Positions 48,878 through 58,985 of a stretch of DNA of 64,000 bases are shown here, piece by piece. The notes beneath the pieces are model-generated. The model ran no database searches and was not told the DNA's origin. It saw nothing but the letters and a program-made list of their open reading frames with translations. Origin of the DNA: Cupriavidus sp. P-10 (GTDB lineage: Bacteria; Pseudomonadota; Gammaproteobacteria; Burkholderiales; Burkholderiaceae); the NCBI RefSeq assembly GCF_003402535.2, contig NZ_AP025170.1:124001-188000 (forward strand), in the 5' to 3' direction. Position 1 is the first letter of the stretch. Each line of letters begins with the position of its first letter. Both the position numbers and the translations under genes were made by a program.

Positions 48878-49837
48878 ATGCTCCGCCCCCAGCATCGTGT
48901 CCAGCGTCCGATTCGTGTCCGGCTTGCCCGCGCACTCGCGCTGGCGGCGGCGTTGCTGGTCTGGTCGGGGGTGCCCGCCCAGGCGCAGGAAGCCGAACCG
49001 GGCGGCATCAAGATCCAGCGCGGCGGCTCGGCCGTGCGCAACATCGTGCCGGCCGAGGCGATCGAGCAGCAGGCCGCGCAGGAGTACGAGCAGCTCAAGC
49101 AGGAAGCCATCGCCAAGCGCGCGCTGGCCAGCGACGACAACCCGCAGCTCAGGCGGCTGCGCGCGATCGGCAAGCGGCTGCTGCCGCAGACCGTGCGCTG
49201 GAACGAACGCGCGCGCAACTGGCCTTGGGAGATCAACCTGATCGGCTCGAAGCAGGTCAATGCGTTCTGCATGCCGGGAGGCAAGATCGCGATCTACACC
49301 GGCCTGCTCGACCAGCTCAAACTGACCGACGACGAGATCGCGATGGTGATGGGCCACGAGATCGCGCACGCGCTGCAGGAGCATGCGCGCGAGCGCGCGG
49401 CCAAGTCCGAGATCACCAATCTCGGCGCCAATGTGATTTCGCAGCTGTTCGGCTTCGGCAACCTCGGCAACATGGCGCTCGGCACCGGCGCACACCTGCT
49501 GACGCTGCGCTTCTCGCGCGCCGACGAGACCGAGGCCGACCTGATTGGCATGGATATCGCCGCGCGCGCCGGCTTCGATCCGCGCGCCGCGGTGTCGCTG
49601 TGGCAGAAGATGGGCAAGATGTCGCAATCGGGCACTGAATTCCTGTCGACGCACCCGTCCGGGCGCAGCCGCATTGCCGACCTGGAAAAGCACATGCCCG
49701 AGGTGCTGCCGCTTTACGCACGCGCGATCAATACCTCGGTCGACAGGCTGCCGCCGTACCGCGCCAATATGGCGGGACTGGGCGATGCGCCGGTCGACGC
49801 GGGCGACGACGACCGAAGCAAGCCGCTGAAGCGCTAG
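48878..49837 (+). CDS. Exported M48-family metalloprotease
   Basis: 319-residue precursor with signal peptide (MLRPQHRVQRPIRVRLARALALAAALLVWSG..., cleaved near AQAQ). Zinc-binding HEXXH is in MGHEIAHALQEHARE near residue 164, third ligand Glu in ADETEADLIGMDIA. This corresponds to the BepA/LoiP-type periplasmic M48 proteases that degrade misfolded outer-membrane proteins; it lacks the TPR repeats of BepA and so resembles LoiP/YcaL. ATG at 48878 follows CGAGGAACCGCAA. Confidence 0.88.
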   Translation: MLRPQHRVQRPIRVRLARALALAAALLVWSGVPAQAQEAEPGGIKIQRGGSAVRNIVPAEAIEQQAAQEYEQLKQEAIAKRALASDDNPQLRRLRAIGKRLLPQTVRWNERARNWPWEINLIGSKQVNAFCMPGGKIAIYTGLLDQLKLTDDEIAMVMGHEIAHALQEHARERAAKSEITNLGANVISQLFGFGNLGNMALGTGAHLLTLRFSRADETEADLIGMDIAARAGFDPRAAVSLWQKMGKMSQSGTEFLSTHPSGRSRIADLEKHMPEVLPLYARAINTSVDRLPPYRANMAGLGDAPVDAGDDDRSKPLKR

Positions 49838-49932
49838 CCGCTGCTCCCGGCGCCTGGCGCCTGGCGACAGTAACCAGGGCGGCCACCGGATCGAAGGACA
49901 ATGCGACAACCGTCTGGGGAAGGGGAACCCGC

Positions 49933-52002
49933 ATGAACCTGAACCGCATGAGCCCGTCGGAGCAACGGGCCGCCTATATGCTGATCTTCGCGGGCTGCGA
50001 GGCCGAGCCCGACCGCTTTACCAGCGACCTGCCGGTCAGCTCGGAAGTCTGGCTGCTGTATGCGTCGGGAGAATCGTTCGAGGTGCCGCGCGGGCTGTTG
50101 CTGACCCCGCACCACGCCGCCGGCATTGCCGCCCTGCGCTCGGCGGTTCTGCGGCGCCTGCCGGCGCTGGCCGAGCCGGCATCGGCTGCAACCGGCCAGC
50201 GCTTTCTAGCGGCCAATGAATCGTACCTGCTGGCGCAAATCGATTTCTTCGACATGCTCCGGCTGCTGCCGCTGACGGCCTGGTGGCACCGGCAGGTTCG
50301 GCTGCCGATGGCCGGCGTCAGGTGGTCGGCCGCCGCCCGCCACGCGCTCGAGCACAGCCTGACCGGCGATGCCTTTGTGCGCTGGCTGGGCGAGTCGGTG
50401 CTGGCACATGTCGGCAGCGAGGCGGCGCTGGCGAAGTTCAAGGATATCGGCTACACGGCGTCGCGGACGCGCTTCGGCGGGATCGCGGCACCGGCTGGCC
50501 AGGCGCTGGGGCAGTTGGTCAATGTTGCCGCGCAGTACGTCGCGCTGACGCTGCTGGGGCTGGACGACGACAGCTTCCCGCCCGGTGGCCTGACCCGGCG
50601 CGTCGCGCAGGCCAGCCGACAGGTGCTCGAAACCTTGTGGGCCTGCCTGCAGGACGACCATGCGGCGCTACCAACGGCATTGGCCGAGGCGTCGGGAGCG
50701 TTGGAGGGTGTTGCCGCTGCGGCCGCGGCGCCGCTATGGCGCATCTCCGTCAACCGCCCGGCCGAGCACGCGGTGTTTGCCTCGCGCAAGACCGTGAAAG
50801 CGGATGCCGCCATCCGCGTGTTCGATACCGGCGGTCAGGGCGTGCGCTGGGCGGTGATCGATTCCGGCATCGATGCGCGCCATCCGGCTTTCTTCGATCC
50901 CGCCAAACTGGAAGGACCGTTGCCGGTCCGCGACGGCCTGATCGCGCCGCGCCTGTCACGCGTGGTCAGGACGCTGGATTTCACCCGCCTGTCGGCCATC
51001 ACAAGCGGCCGCCTGCCGCCCATGCCCAAGGGCAAGCGCGGTCCCGGCGAGGCCGAGCTCAGGGAGCGCATCGCGGCGATCGCCGACGACCTGGCCAACG
51101 GGCGCATCATCGACTGGTCCGTGATCGAGCCGCTGCTGGAAATCAGCCAGGAAGACCCCGCGCAGTACGTGCCGCCGGGCGGCAGCCACGGCACGCATGT
51201 GGCTGGCATCATCGGCGCGGGCTGGCCGTCGTCGGCGTATCTGGCGCGCCCCGACCCCATGCCGCTGCCGCCCGAACTCGCCGAAGCTGGCGACGTCAGC
51301 GGCATCTGCCCGCGCATCGAACTACTGGATCTGCGCATCTTCGATGCGCAGGGCAGGGGCGACGAGTTCGGCATCCTGGGCGCGCTGCAATACGTGCGGT
51401 GGCTCAACCAGAGCCGCGACCGGCAAACCGTGCATGGCGTCAACCTCAGCGTGGCGCTGCGCCATGACGTGCGCAACTACGCCTGCGGCAGCACGCCGGT
51501 CTGCGTCGAGTGCGACCGGCTGGTGGCAAACGGCGTGATCGTGGTGGCAGCGGCGGGCAACTACGGCTACGACGAGGCATTCGCGGCTGCGCACATGGGG
51601 GCGGGCTTTCGCGGCCAGACCATCACCGATCCTGGCAACGCGCGCGCCGTGATCACGGTGGGCGCGACCCATCGTACCGATCCTTACCGCTACGGCATCT
51701 CTTACTTTTCCAGCCACGGTCCCACCGGCGATGGCCGCATCAAGCCAGACCTCGTCGCCCCCGGGGAGAAGATCACCTCCACCGTGCCCGGTGGCACGCT
51801 GGCGTCGATGGACGGCACCAGCATGGCGGCGCCGCATGTGTCCGGCGTGGCCGCGCTGCTGCTGTCGCGCAACAATGAGCTGATGGGCCAGCCAGAGAGC
51901 GTCAAGGCCATCCTGTGCGACGCGGCCACGGATCTTGGGCGCGAGCGCGCCTTCCAGGGTGCGGGACTGGTGGATGCGTTACGGGCGCTGCAGCGCGTGT
52001 AA
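49933..52002 (+). CDS. Subtilisin-family (S8) serine protease without signal peptide, novel N-terminal domain
   Basis: Protein of 689 residues. The catalytic triad is intact: Asp310 (AVIDSGID), His419 (GGSHGTHVAGI), Ser630 (GTSMAAPHVSG), oxyanion Asn543 (AAGNYGY). The first ~280 residues are helical, begin MNLNRMSPSEQRAAYMLIF, contain no leader peptide or membrane segment, and match no family I know. The stretch between Asp310 and His419 is about 110 residues, longer than in subtilisin. This suggests a cytosolic protease, perhaps a stress or immunity effector, but that is inference. Start ATG 49933 follows GAAGGGGAACCCGC. Confidence 0.85.
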   Translation: MNLNRMSPSEQRAAYMLIFAGCEAEPDRFTSDLPVSSEVWLLYASGESFEVPRGLLLTPHHAAGIAALRSAVLRRLPALAEPASAATGQRFLAANESYLLAQIDFFDMLRLLPLTAWWHRQVRLPMAGVRWSAAARHALEHSLTGDAFVRWLGESVLAHVGSEAALAKFKDIGYTASRTRFGGIAAPAGQALGQLVNVAAQYVALTLLGLDDDSFPPGGLTRRVAQASRQVLETLWACLQDDHAALPTALAEASGALEGVAAAAAAPLWRISVNRPAEHAVFASRKTVKADAAIRVFDTGGQGVRWAVIDSGIDARHPAFFDPAKLEGPLPVRDGLIAPRLSRVVRTLDFTRLSAITSGRLPPMPKGKRGPGEAELRERIAAIADDLANGRIIDWSVIEPLLEISQEDPAQYVPPGGSHGTHVAGIIGAGWPSSAYLARPDPMPLPPELAEAGDVSGICPRIELLDLRIFDAQGRGDEFGILGALQYVRWLNQSRDRQTVHGVNLSVALRHDVRNYACGSTPVCVECDRLVANGVIVVAAAGNYGYDEAFAAAHMGAGFRGQTITDPGNARAVITVGATHRTDPYRYGISYFSSHGPTGDGRIKPDLVAPGEKITSTVPGGTLASMDGTSMAAPHVSGVAALLLSRNNELMGQPESVKAILCDAATDLGRERAFQGAGLVDALRALQRV

Positions 52003-52040
52003 GCCGCGCCCGTAAGCCGCGCCCGCCGTCAGCCAACAAA

Positions 52041-52061
52041 AAAGCCGGCAGTGCCGGCTTT
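52041..52061. terminator. Bidirectional Rho-independent terminator
   Basis: AAAGCCGGC/GCCGGCTTT with a three-base loop; T-run TTTCTTG on one side and AAAAAA on the other, so it serves both the subtilase gene and the convergent argC. Confidence 0.88.
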
Positions 52062-52084
52062 CTTGTGTTTAGGAAGCAGCTTTA

Positions 52085-53032
52085 TCAGGCCTGCAGCCCG
52101 GTGGCCTCGTCGGCGCCGACATGCACGTTCATGCATTGCACCGCCGCGCCGGCCGCGCCCTTGCCCAGGTTGTCCAGGCGCGCGACCAGGTTCAGGCGCT
52201 CGGGCGTGCCGAACACGAACAGGTCGACACGGTTGGTGTCATTGTTGGCCTGCACATCGAAGAAACCGTCGTCGAGGTTGTCGTCGCTGTTGTAAGGCAT
52301 CACGCGCACGAACTGCTCGCCTTCATAGTGCTTGCGGTAGATGTCGACGATCTGCTCGGGGCTCACCTTGCGCGCCAGGCGATCCGCGAACACCGGCACC
52401 GTCACCGCCAGGCCCTTCAGGAAATTGCCGACGATCGGGTTGAAGATCGGGTCCGACGACAGGCCGCCCTGCACCCGCATCTCGGGCAGGTGCTTGTGCT
52501 GCAGCCCCAGTGCGTACTTGCGCGGGCTGTGCAGCTTCGGGTTACCGCCGGCCTCGAAGTCGGCAATCATCTTCTTGCCGCCGCCGCTGTAGCCGGTCAG
52601 CGAGAACGCCGACACCGGGTAGTCGCGCGGCATCACGCCGGCATCCACCAGCGGACGCACGGCCAGCACGAAGGCGCTGGCGTGGCACCCCGGCACCGCG
52701 ATGCGCTTGCTGGCGCGGATCTTCTCGCGCTGGCCGCGCACCAGCTCCGGCAGGCCATAGGCCCAGCTGTCGGTGGTGCGGAACGCCGTGCTGGCGTCGA
52801 TCACGCAAGTATTCGGGTTGGTCACCAGCGATACCGCCTCGCGCGAAGCCACGTCCGGCAGGCACAGGAAGGCGACGTCGGCGGCGTTCAGGAAGCGTGC
52901 TCGCTCGGCCGGATCCTTGCGCTTGTCATCGGCAATGCGCAGCAGTTCCACGTCGGAACGACCGGAAAGATAGTCAAGCAGCCGGAGACCGGTCGTGCCT
53001 TCCTGACCATCGACGAACACTTTGAAAACCAT
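52085..53032 (-). CDS. argC: N-acetyl-gamma-glutamyl-phosphate reductase ArgC
   Basis: Reduces N-acetylglutamyl phosphate in arginine synthesis, following ArgB. The 315-residue protein has the nucleotide-binding start [19 protein letters not shown], the catalytic Cys in [12 protein letters not shown] and the His in GGKKMI-context downstream; the short type-2 form. ATG 53032 (MVFKVFVDG). Monocistronic between a terminator and xthA. The 272 bases up to xthA hold no gene I can support. Confidence 0.93.
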   Translation of the reverse strand: MVFKVFVDGQEGTTGLRLLDYLSGRSDVELLRIADDKRKDPAERARFLNAADVAFLCLPDVASREAVSLVTNPNTCVIDASTAFRTTDSWAYGLPELVRGQREKIRASKRIAVPGCHASAFVLAVRPLVDAGVMPRDYPVSAFSLTGYSGGGKKMIADFEAGGNPKLHSPRKYALGLQHKHLPEMRVQGGLSSDPIFNPIVGNFLKGLAVTVPVFADRLARKVSPEQIVDIYRKHYEGEQFVRVMPYNSDDNLDDGFFDVQANNDTNRVDLFVFGTPERLNLVARLDNLGKGAAGAAVQCMNVHVGADEATGLQA

Positions 53033-53304
53033 GGCGGACTCGCTATATGAAATGCGGGGATACGCGGAGAAAACGCGTGAATGCGCGCGTGAATGCGGAA
53101 CATCTCCTGCCGGGCAGGGGAGAACCTGCATTGTAGCGGGGATGGGGGTCGGTCGCAGGGGTTTGTACCGATTGGATTATTGCGATCTGCGTCTGGATCA
53201 GCGCAAAGCCGCCGGGATCTTCGGCGGCGGTGTCAATGCTGCTGAAGTTGCTCGACCGCCACCCGGAGCTGCTCGTGCAGGTCCGGGTGGCCTGCTCGCC
53301 GCGC

Positions 53305-54081
53305 TCAGAGCGGAAAGTCGTAGTCGATTGACAGCGGCGCGTGGTCGCTGAACTTCTCGTCCTTGTAGATCGAGCACAGCTGCGCGGTGTCGGCGATCTT
53401 TGGTGTCGCCAGGTGGTAATCGATCCGCCACCCCACGTTCTTGGCGTAAGCCTGCCCGCGGTTGCTCCACCACGTGTACTGGTCCGGACGCGGGTCGAGC
53501 TTGCGGAACACATCCACGTAGCCGTGAACATCGAACAACTCGCCGATCCAGGCGCGTTCTTCCGGCAGGAAGCCCGAGTTCTTCAGGTTGCCCTTCCAGT
53601 TCCTGATGTCGATTTCCTTGTGCGCGATGTTGACGTCACCGCATAGCACGATCTCGCGCCCGCTGGCCTTCAGCTGCAGCAGGTGGGGAAGGAAGGCCTC
53701 CATGAAGCGGAACTTGGCGAGCTGGCGTTCCTCGCCGCTCGAACCGGACGGCACGTACACCGAGATCACCGCGAGGTGCGGGTACTGCACTTCCACATAG
53801 CGGCCTTCGCCATCGAACTCGCTGTTGCCGAACCCGGTGATGACCCGCTCAGGCTTGTGTCGCGTGTACAGGCCCACGCCGCTGTAGCCTTTCTTCTCCG
53901 CATAGTGGAAGAAGCCATGGTAGCCATGTGGCGCCAGGAACGCTTCGGTCATGTCGGCCGCCTGGGCCTTCAGTTCCTGCACGCAGACCATGTCCGCGTC
54001 CTGCTTGCCCATCCAGTCGAAAAAGCCCTTCTTGGACGCGGAGCGGATGCCGTTGAGGTTGGCGCTGATAATCCGTAACAT
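53305..54081 (-). CDS. xthA: Exodeoxyribonuclease III
   Basis: 258-residue AP endonuclease/3'-5' exonuclease for base-excision repair. Metal- and phosphate-binding motifs are in place: ISANLNGIRSA near residue 5, VQELKAQ (Glu), GRYVEVQY, VYVPSG, GDVNIAHKEIDIRNW, WRIDYHLATP and the terminal SDHAPLSIDYD. Start ATG at 54081, divergent from pyrE with a 27-base gap; the two promoters must be interleaved. Confidence 0.95.
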   Translation of the reverse strand: MLRIISANLNGIRSASKKGFFDWMGKQDADMVCVQELKAQAADMTEAFLAPHGYHGFFHYAEKKGYSGVGLYTRHKPERVITGFGNSEFDGEGRYVEVQYPHLAVISVYVPSGSSGEERQLAKFRFMEAFLPHLLQLKASGREIVLCGDVNIAHKEIDIRNWKGNLKNSGFLPEERAWIGELFDVHGYVDVFRKLDPRPDQYTWWSNRGQAYAKNVGWRIDYHLATPKIADTAQLCSIYKDEKFSDHAPLSIDYDFPL

Positions 54082-54108
54082 TCGGGGAAATTTTGAATTC
54101 AGAGAGAA

Positions 54109-54816
54109 ATGATGACGCAGCAGAACACGCCGGCCGCCTTGTCCGAGGGCATGCAGGGTACCGACCTGAGCCAGACCTTCATCCGCTTTGCGCTCGATGC
54201 CGGCGTCCTGTCGTTTGGCGAATTCGTCACAAAGGCCGGCCGCAAGTCGCCTTACTTCTTCAATGCAGGCCTGTTCAACCAGGGCGCGATGCTCGGCGAG
54301 GTGGCGCAATTCTATGCGAAAACCCTGCTGGCCTCGGGCGTGCAGTTCGACGTGCTGTTCGGACCGGCCTACAAGGGCATCACGCTGGCCTCGGCAACCG
54401 CGGTGGCGCTGGCGGGCATGGGACGTGACGTCGGCTTCGCCTACAACCGCAAGGAAGCCAAGGACCATGGCGAAGGCGGCACGCTGGTCGGCGCCAGGCT
54501 GCAGGGCAAGGTCGTCATCGTCGACGATGTCATTTCCGCCGGCACCTCGGTGCGCGAATCGGTCAACCTGATCCGCGCCGCCGGCGCCGAGCCGGCCGCG
54601 GTGCTGATCGCGCTGGACCGCATGGAGAAGAGCGGGACGGCCGAGCAAGTCGGCACGCATTCGGCAGTGCAGGACGTGCAGCGCGAATTCGGCATCCCCG
54701 TGATCGCGATCGCCAGCCTGAAGGACCTGCTGGCCTACCTCGACGCGTCGCAGGACCAGTCGCTGGCAACTTCGCGCGAGGCCGTGTCGGCCTACCGCCA
54801 GCGCTACGGCGTCTGA
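54109..54816 (+). CDS. pyrE: Orotate phosphoribosyltransferase PyrE
   Basis: Makes OMP from orotate and PRPP in pyrimidine synthesis. About 235 residues with [18 protein letters not shown] near residue 84, the [10 protein letters not shown] flexible loop (catalytic Lys), and the PRPP motif [20 protein letters not shown] at 54109 or 54112; AGAGAGAA just upstream serves as ribosome binding site. Confidence 0.95.
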   Translation: MMTQQNTPAALSEGMQGTDLSQTFIRFALDAGVLSFGEFVTKAGRKSPYFFNAGLFNQGAMLGEVAQFYAKTLLASGVQFDVLFGPAYKGITLASATAVALAGMGRDVGFAYNRKEAKDHGEGGTLVGARLQGKVVIVDDVISAGTSVRESVNLIRAAGAEPAAVLIALDRMEKSGTAEQVGTHSAVQDVQREFGIPVIAIASLKDLLAYLDASQDQSLATSREAVSAYRQRYGV

Positions 54817-54902
54817 CGGCGCCTTGCGCCCGCGCGCGCTGACGCGCCGGGCGCTGCAACGATCCAGGGCAGGCGGAGTATCCATTCGGCAGGGGGCGTG
54901 GC

Positions 54903-56234
54903 GTGGCGGCAAAAGAGCGGCAGGAACGGGCAGGGCGGCAACCGGCATCGGCAGCAGCGAAGGAGACGGAACGGGAAGCGGCAAAGGCCATCGGCAACGG
55001 CAACGGCGATTCGCTCGCCGAGCGCGGCGCACAGGTGCGCCCGCGCAAGCCGGTGCGCCAGGACGCCAAGGCGCCCGACCGGCCGCCGCATGAAGCCTAC
55101 GCCGTGCGCGCCCTGGTGCTGCAGGGCGGCGGTGCGCTCGGCGCCTACCAGGCCGGCGTGTACCAGGGCCTGGCCGAAGGTGGCATCTACCCGAACTGGG
55201 TCGCGGGTATTTCCATCGGCGCGCTCAATGCCGCGGTGATCGCCGGCAATCCGCCGGAGCGCCGCATCGAACAACTGCGCGCGTTCTGGGAACACATCTG
55301 CGCGCAGCCGTGGCTGCCCAGCCTGTCGCCCACCTGGCTGACCGATAGCGCCGAGAGCTGGCCCGAGCCGCTGCGCATCTGGTTCGATGGCCTGCACGCA
55401 GCGCGCGCGATGGTCGAAGGCCAGCGCGGTTTCTTCCAGCCGCGCAGCTGGCCGGAGCTGGTGACGCGCTTTGCCGATCCCACTCGCGCCAGCTTCTACG
55501 ACACCTCGCCGCTGAAGGCGACGCTGGAGCGCTTCGCCGACTTCGACCTGATCAACCATCGCCCCGACCTGATGCGGGTCTCGGTGGGCGCGGTCAATGT
55601 ACGCACCGGCAATTTCGCCTACTTCGACAACACCCGCGACAAGCTCTGCCCCGAGCATTTCATGGCCTCGGGCGCGCTGCCGCCGGGCTTTCCGGCGGTG
55701 GAGATCGACGGCGAGTACTACTGGGATGGCGGCCTGGTCTCCAACACCCCGCTGGCCGAGGTGCTGACCGCGCAGCCGCGTCGCGACGCGCTGATCTTCC
55801 AGGTCGACCTGTGGAGCGCGCGCGGCAAGCTGCCGCACGATCTGGTCGACGTCGCCGAGCGGCAGAAGGACATCCAGTATTCCAGCCGCACCCGGGCCAT
55901 CACCGACTACATGCGCGAGCAGCAGAACATGCGCCGCATGCTCAACGAAGTGATGGCGCTGGTGCCGCAGTCCAAGCGCAACAGCGAGTGGTACCGCCGC
56001 GCCGCCGAGCAGGCCTGCGACGCGCGCCGCAACGTGATCCAGCTGATCTACCGCGACAAGTCATTCGAGAACCTGGCCAAGGACTACCAGTTCGGCCTGC
56101 TGACCATGAACGAGCACTGGAGCAGCGGCCTGGACGATATCCGCCAGACGCTGCGCCATCCGCACTGGCTGGCCATGCCCAGCCGCGAGCACCCGTTCGT
56201 CACGCACGACGTGCATCGCGGCAACGGCGGCTGA
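54903..56234 (+). CDS. Patatin-like phospholipase (DUF3734-type)
   Basis: Lipid acyl hydrolase of 443 residues. Oxyanion LQGGGALGAYQAGVY near residue 73, nucleophile GISIGALNAA, and Asp in YYWDGGLVSNTP. The first ~60 residues are charged low-complexity. The C-terminal DUF3734 part has RQKDIQYSSRTRA and EHWSSGLDDIRQTL. GTG at 54903 follows GGCAGGGGGC. The family is common in beta-proteobacteria that accumulate polyhydroxyalkanoate; substrate unknown. Confidence 0.9.
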   Translation: MAAKERQERAGRQPASAAAKETEREAAKAIGNGNGDSLAERGAQVRPRKPVRQDAKAPDRPPHEAYAVRALVLQGGGALGAYQAGVYQGLAEGGIYPNWVAGISIGALNAAVIAGNPPERRIEQLRAFWEHICAQPWLPSLSPTWLTDSAESWPEPLRIWFDGLHAARAMVEGQRGFFQPRSWPELVTRFADPTRASFYDTSPLKATLERFADFDLINHRPDLMRVSVGAVNVRTGNFAYFDNTRDKLCPEHFMASGALPPGFPAVEIDGEYYWDGGLVSNTPLAEVLTAQPRRDALIFQVDLWSARGKLPHDLVDVAERQKDIQYSSRTRAITDYMREQQNMRRMLNEVMALVPQSKRNSEWYRRAAEQACDARRNVIQLIYRDKSFENLAKDYQFGLLTMNEHWSSGLDDIRQTLRHPHWLAMPSREHPFVTHDVHRGNGG

Positions 56235-56263
56235 GCCCGGCCGCCATCCGTCGGCCAGGGGCG

Positions 56264-57073
56264 CTACTCGACCTTGACGTTCGCCAGTTCCGGCTTGGGC
56301 GGCGGGTAGGCGGGCTTCAGGTCCTCGAACACCTGCGTCAGGATCTCCGCCACCATCAGGTTGCGGTGCGTCTTGGAATCGGCCGGCACCACGTACCACG
56401 GGCATTCCGGCGTGCTGGTCGCCATGATCGCGGCCTCGTACGCATCCATGTAGGCCTTCCAGTACTTGCGCTCGGCGAGGTCGCCGGTGTCGAATTTCCA
56501 GTGCTTTTCCGGGTCTGCCAGCCGCGCCTCCAGCCGCGCCTTCTGCTCGTCGCGCGAAATATGCAGGAAGCATTTGACAATGGTGGTGCCGGTCTCGGTC
56601 AGCATTGCCTCGAAGTCCCGGATCTGGCGGAAGCGCCGTTCGGTTTCGGCATTGTCGATCCAGCCATGCACGCGCGTGACCAGCACGTCTTCATAATGGC
56701 TGCGGTTGAACACCACGATCTCGCCGGCCCTGGGCACCTGAAGGTGGATGCGCCACAGGTAGTCGCGCGCCAGTTCAATGGGCGTAGGCGCCTTGAAGCC
56801 GACCACGCGGATGCCGAGCGGATCGAAGCTGCGGAACACGCCGCGCACCGTTCCGTCCTTGCCGCTGGTGTCCATGCCTTGCAGCACGACCAGCAGTTTG
56901 CGGCGGTGTTCGGCGTAGAAGATGTCCTGTTGTGCGTCCAGGCCCTCGCCCAGTTCGGCGATGCGGGCCAGGTCCTCGGCCTTGTTGCCGCTTGACAGCG
57001 GCTTGCTGCCGGGGGGGAAGTCGGCAAGGCGGAATCGCTTGCCCGTCGTGATGCGGAAATCGTCCAGCGGCAT
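56264..57073 (-). CDS. ppk2: Polyphosphate kinase 2 (PPK2)
   Basis: Phosphotransferase using polyphosphate to phosphorylate nucleotides, 269 residues. Walker A GMDTSGKDGTVRGVF near residue 67, the FNRSHYEDVLVTRVHGWI lid (Walker B), and RDEQKARLEARLADPEKHWKF. The single-domain layout is that of class I/III PPK2, of which Cupriavidus has several copies; nucleotide preference cannot be read directly. Convergent with the patatin gene. Confidence 0.92.
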   Translation of the reverse strand: MPLDDFRITTGKRFRLADFPPGSKPLSSGNKAEDLARIAELGEGLDAQQDIFYAEHRRKLLVVLQGMDTSGKDGTVRGVFRSFDPLGIRVVGFKAPTPIELARDYLWRIHLQVPRAGEIVVFNRSHYEDVLVTRVHGWIDNAETERRFRQIRDFEAMLTETGTTIVKCFLHISRDEQKARLEARLADPEKHWKFDTGDLAERKYWKAYMDAYEAAIMATSTPECPWYVVPADSKTHRNLMVAEILTQVFEDLKPAYPPPKPELANVKVE

Positions 57074-57171
57074 GGGCGCTCCATCGGTATGACCTGCAAG
57101 ATCAGGGAATGGGCGCCCCGCGTGGGCCGGAATGGATGCGGGCGGTGTCGTGGGGCGCGCTGCCCCTATGG

Positions 57172-58038
57172 TCAGGCCGGCAGGGTCGCCAGGTCAATGG
57201 TGCCTTCGAACACCGTGGTCGCCGGGCCGGTCATGCGCACCGGTTCGGCGCCGCCGTCCCAGGCAATGCTCAGGTCGCCGCCGTGGGTATGCACCCTGAC
57301 CGGCGAATCCAGCAGGCCGCGCCTGATGCCGGCGACCACGGCCGCGCAGGCGCCGGTGCCGCAGGCCAGCGTCTCGCCGGCGCCGCGCTCGTAGACGCGC
57401 AGGCGGATGGTGTTGCGGTCCTGCACCTGCATGAAGCCGGCATTGACGCGATTGGGGAAGCTGGCGTGCTGCTCGATCACCGGGCCGTCCTGCAGCACCG
57501 GGAAGTTCTCGACGTCTTCGACCACCTGCACCGCGTGCGGGTTGCCCATCGACACGGCCGAGATCCAGGCGGTGCGGCCATTGACCTCCAGGCCGTAGGC
57601 CGTATCCACGCCTTCCGCCCGGGTCGGCAGGCCCTCGGCACGAAACGGCACCTGGGCTGGTTCCAGCTCGGGCGCGCCCATGTCGACGGTGACCTGGCCG
57701 TCGTCCTGCAGCGTCAGCGTAATCACGCCCTTCATCACCTCCACGCGCACCGAGCGCTTGTCGGTCATGCCCTTGTCGCTGACAAAACGCACGAAGCAGC
57801 GCGCGCCGTTGCCGCAATGCTCGACCTCGCTGCCGTCGGCATTGAAGATGCGGTAGCGGAAGTCGACATCGCCGCGCGACGGTTTCTCGACCACCAGCAT
57901 CTGGTCGGCGCCCACGCCGAAATGCCGGCTGGCGAGCGCGCGCCACTGCGCGGGGGTCAGGTCGATCTGCTGGTGGATGCCGTCGAGCACGACAAAGTCG
58001 TTGCCGGCGCCATGCATCTTGGTGAACTGGAGTTTCAT
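57172..58038 (-). CDS. dapF: Diaminopimelate epimerase DapF
   Basis: Converts LL- to meso-diaminopimelate for lysine and peptidoglycan. 288 residues with start [20 protein letters not shown]; the two catalytic cysteines lie in [10 protein letters not shown] and ACGTGACA. ATG at 58038. The gene follows the two lpxL-type genes with about 50 bases spacing, so the group probably forms one transcript of envelope genes. Confidence 0.96.
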   Translation of the reverse strand: MKLQFTKMHGAGNDFVVLDGIHQQIDLTPAQWRALASRHFGVGADQMLVVEKPSRGDVDFRYRIFNADGSEVEHCGNGARCFVRFVSDKGMTDKRSVRVEVMKGVITLTLQDDGQVTVDMGAPELEPAQVPFRAEGLPTRAEGVDTAYGLEVNGRTAWISAVSMGNPHAVQVVEDVENFPVLQDGPVIEQHASFPNRVNAGFMQVQDRNTIRLRVYERGAGETLACGTGACAAVVAGIRRGLLDSPVRVHTHGGDLSIAWDGGAEPVRMTGPATTVFEGTIDLATLPA

Positions 58039-58091
58039 GGTGGGGATTGTAGCCGCGGGCCGCGCGAATTGCTGCCGCCCTCGGCCGGCGC

Positions 58092-58985
58092 TCAGTAGAT
58101 ATCGGGTTCGCCCGGCAGGCGGTGCTTGAAGCGCTTGTGCACCCAGTAGTACTCATGCACGCGCGGGCGGATGCAGTCCTCGAAGAAGGCGTTCATGCGG
58201 CGCGTGTCGTCGGTGACGCTTTCTCCGGGGTAGTTGTCCCAGGCAGGCAGGATGCGCAGCACGTAGCCCTGGTAGTCGGGCAGCATCTCGGTGTAGATCG
58301 GCACCACCTTGGCGCCGGTCAGGCGCGCCAGCCGCGACACCGAGGTCAGCGTCATCGCCTGCACGCCAAAGAACGGCACGAATTCCGAATCGCGTTCGCC
58401 GAAGTCCATGTCGGCGATCAGCTGCAGCGCTTCGCCCTTCTTCAGGCAGCGCAGGATATCGCGCGCGCTGTCGTTGCGCGAAATCATGTTGGCGCCGAAG
58501 CGGCCGCGCGCGTGCTTGAGGAACCCATCGAACAGGTCGTTCTTCTGCCTGGTGTACAGCGAGGCGCCGGAACGCCCCACGTGCTCGCGCAGGTGGATGG
58601 TCAGCCGGATCGCGCCGGCCTCGACGCCCGACAGGTGCAGCGTGACCAGGATGTGCGGCGTGCCGTCCAGCGACACCAGGTCAGCCTGGTCGTCGATCTG
58701 GACCCAGCGGCGCATCTGCGCTTCGTTGCCGGTCCAGAAGATGCCGCGCTCGGCAAAGCTGCGGAACAGGGTGCGGAAGCTCTGGCGCGCCAGTTCGTCG
58801 ATCTCGGCCTCGGTCTTGTCCGGAAAGCACAGGCGCAGGTTGGCCTGCACCACGCGGCGGCGTTCGCCGGGAACCAGGTAGAGCAGGCTGCCCAGCCCTT
58901 CGCCGAAGCGGGCGACGAACGGATATGGCAGCTTGCCCAGCACCGTCAGCAGGCCGATGCCGAGCCAGGTGAACACGCGGCTCAT
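58092..58985 (-). CDS. lpxL: Lipid A biosynthesis acyltransferase, LpxL/HtrB family (copy 1)
   Basis: Inner-membrane acyltransferase (297 residues) that adds a secondary acyl chain to Kdo-lipid A. N-terminal hydrophobic anchor [28 protein letters not shown]; catalytic HX4E in LHLSGVEAG near residue 120; [11 protein letters not shown] and the basic patch near [18 protein letters not shown] 58985 overlaps the upstream copy's stop (ATGA). The pair differs in sequence; one may act as LpxM. Confidence 0.92.
   Translation of the reverse strand: MSRVFTWLGIGLLTVLGKLPYPFVARFGEGLGSLLYLVPGERRRVVQANLRLCFPDKTEAEIDELARQSFRTLFRSFAERGIFWTGNEAQMRRWVQIDDQADLVSLDGTPHILVTLHLSGVEAGAIRLTIHLREHVGRSGASLYTRQKNDLFDGFLKHARGRFGANMISRNDSARDILRCLKKGEALQLIADMDFGERDSEFVPFFGVQAMTLTSVSRLARLTGAKVVPIYTEMLPDYQGYVLRILPAWDNYPGESVTDDTRRMNAFFEDCIRPRVHEYYWVHKRFKHRLPGEPDIY

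Noticed and set aside
53033..53304. Gene in the gap between argC and xthA
   Set aside because: Short frames on both strands lack ribosome binding sites and recognisable motifs, so nothing is annotated.
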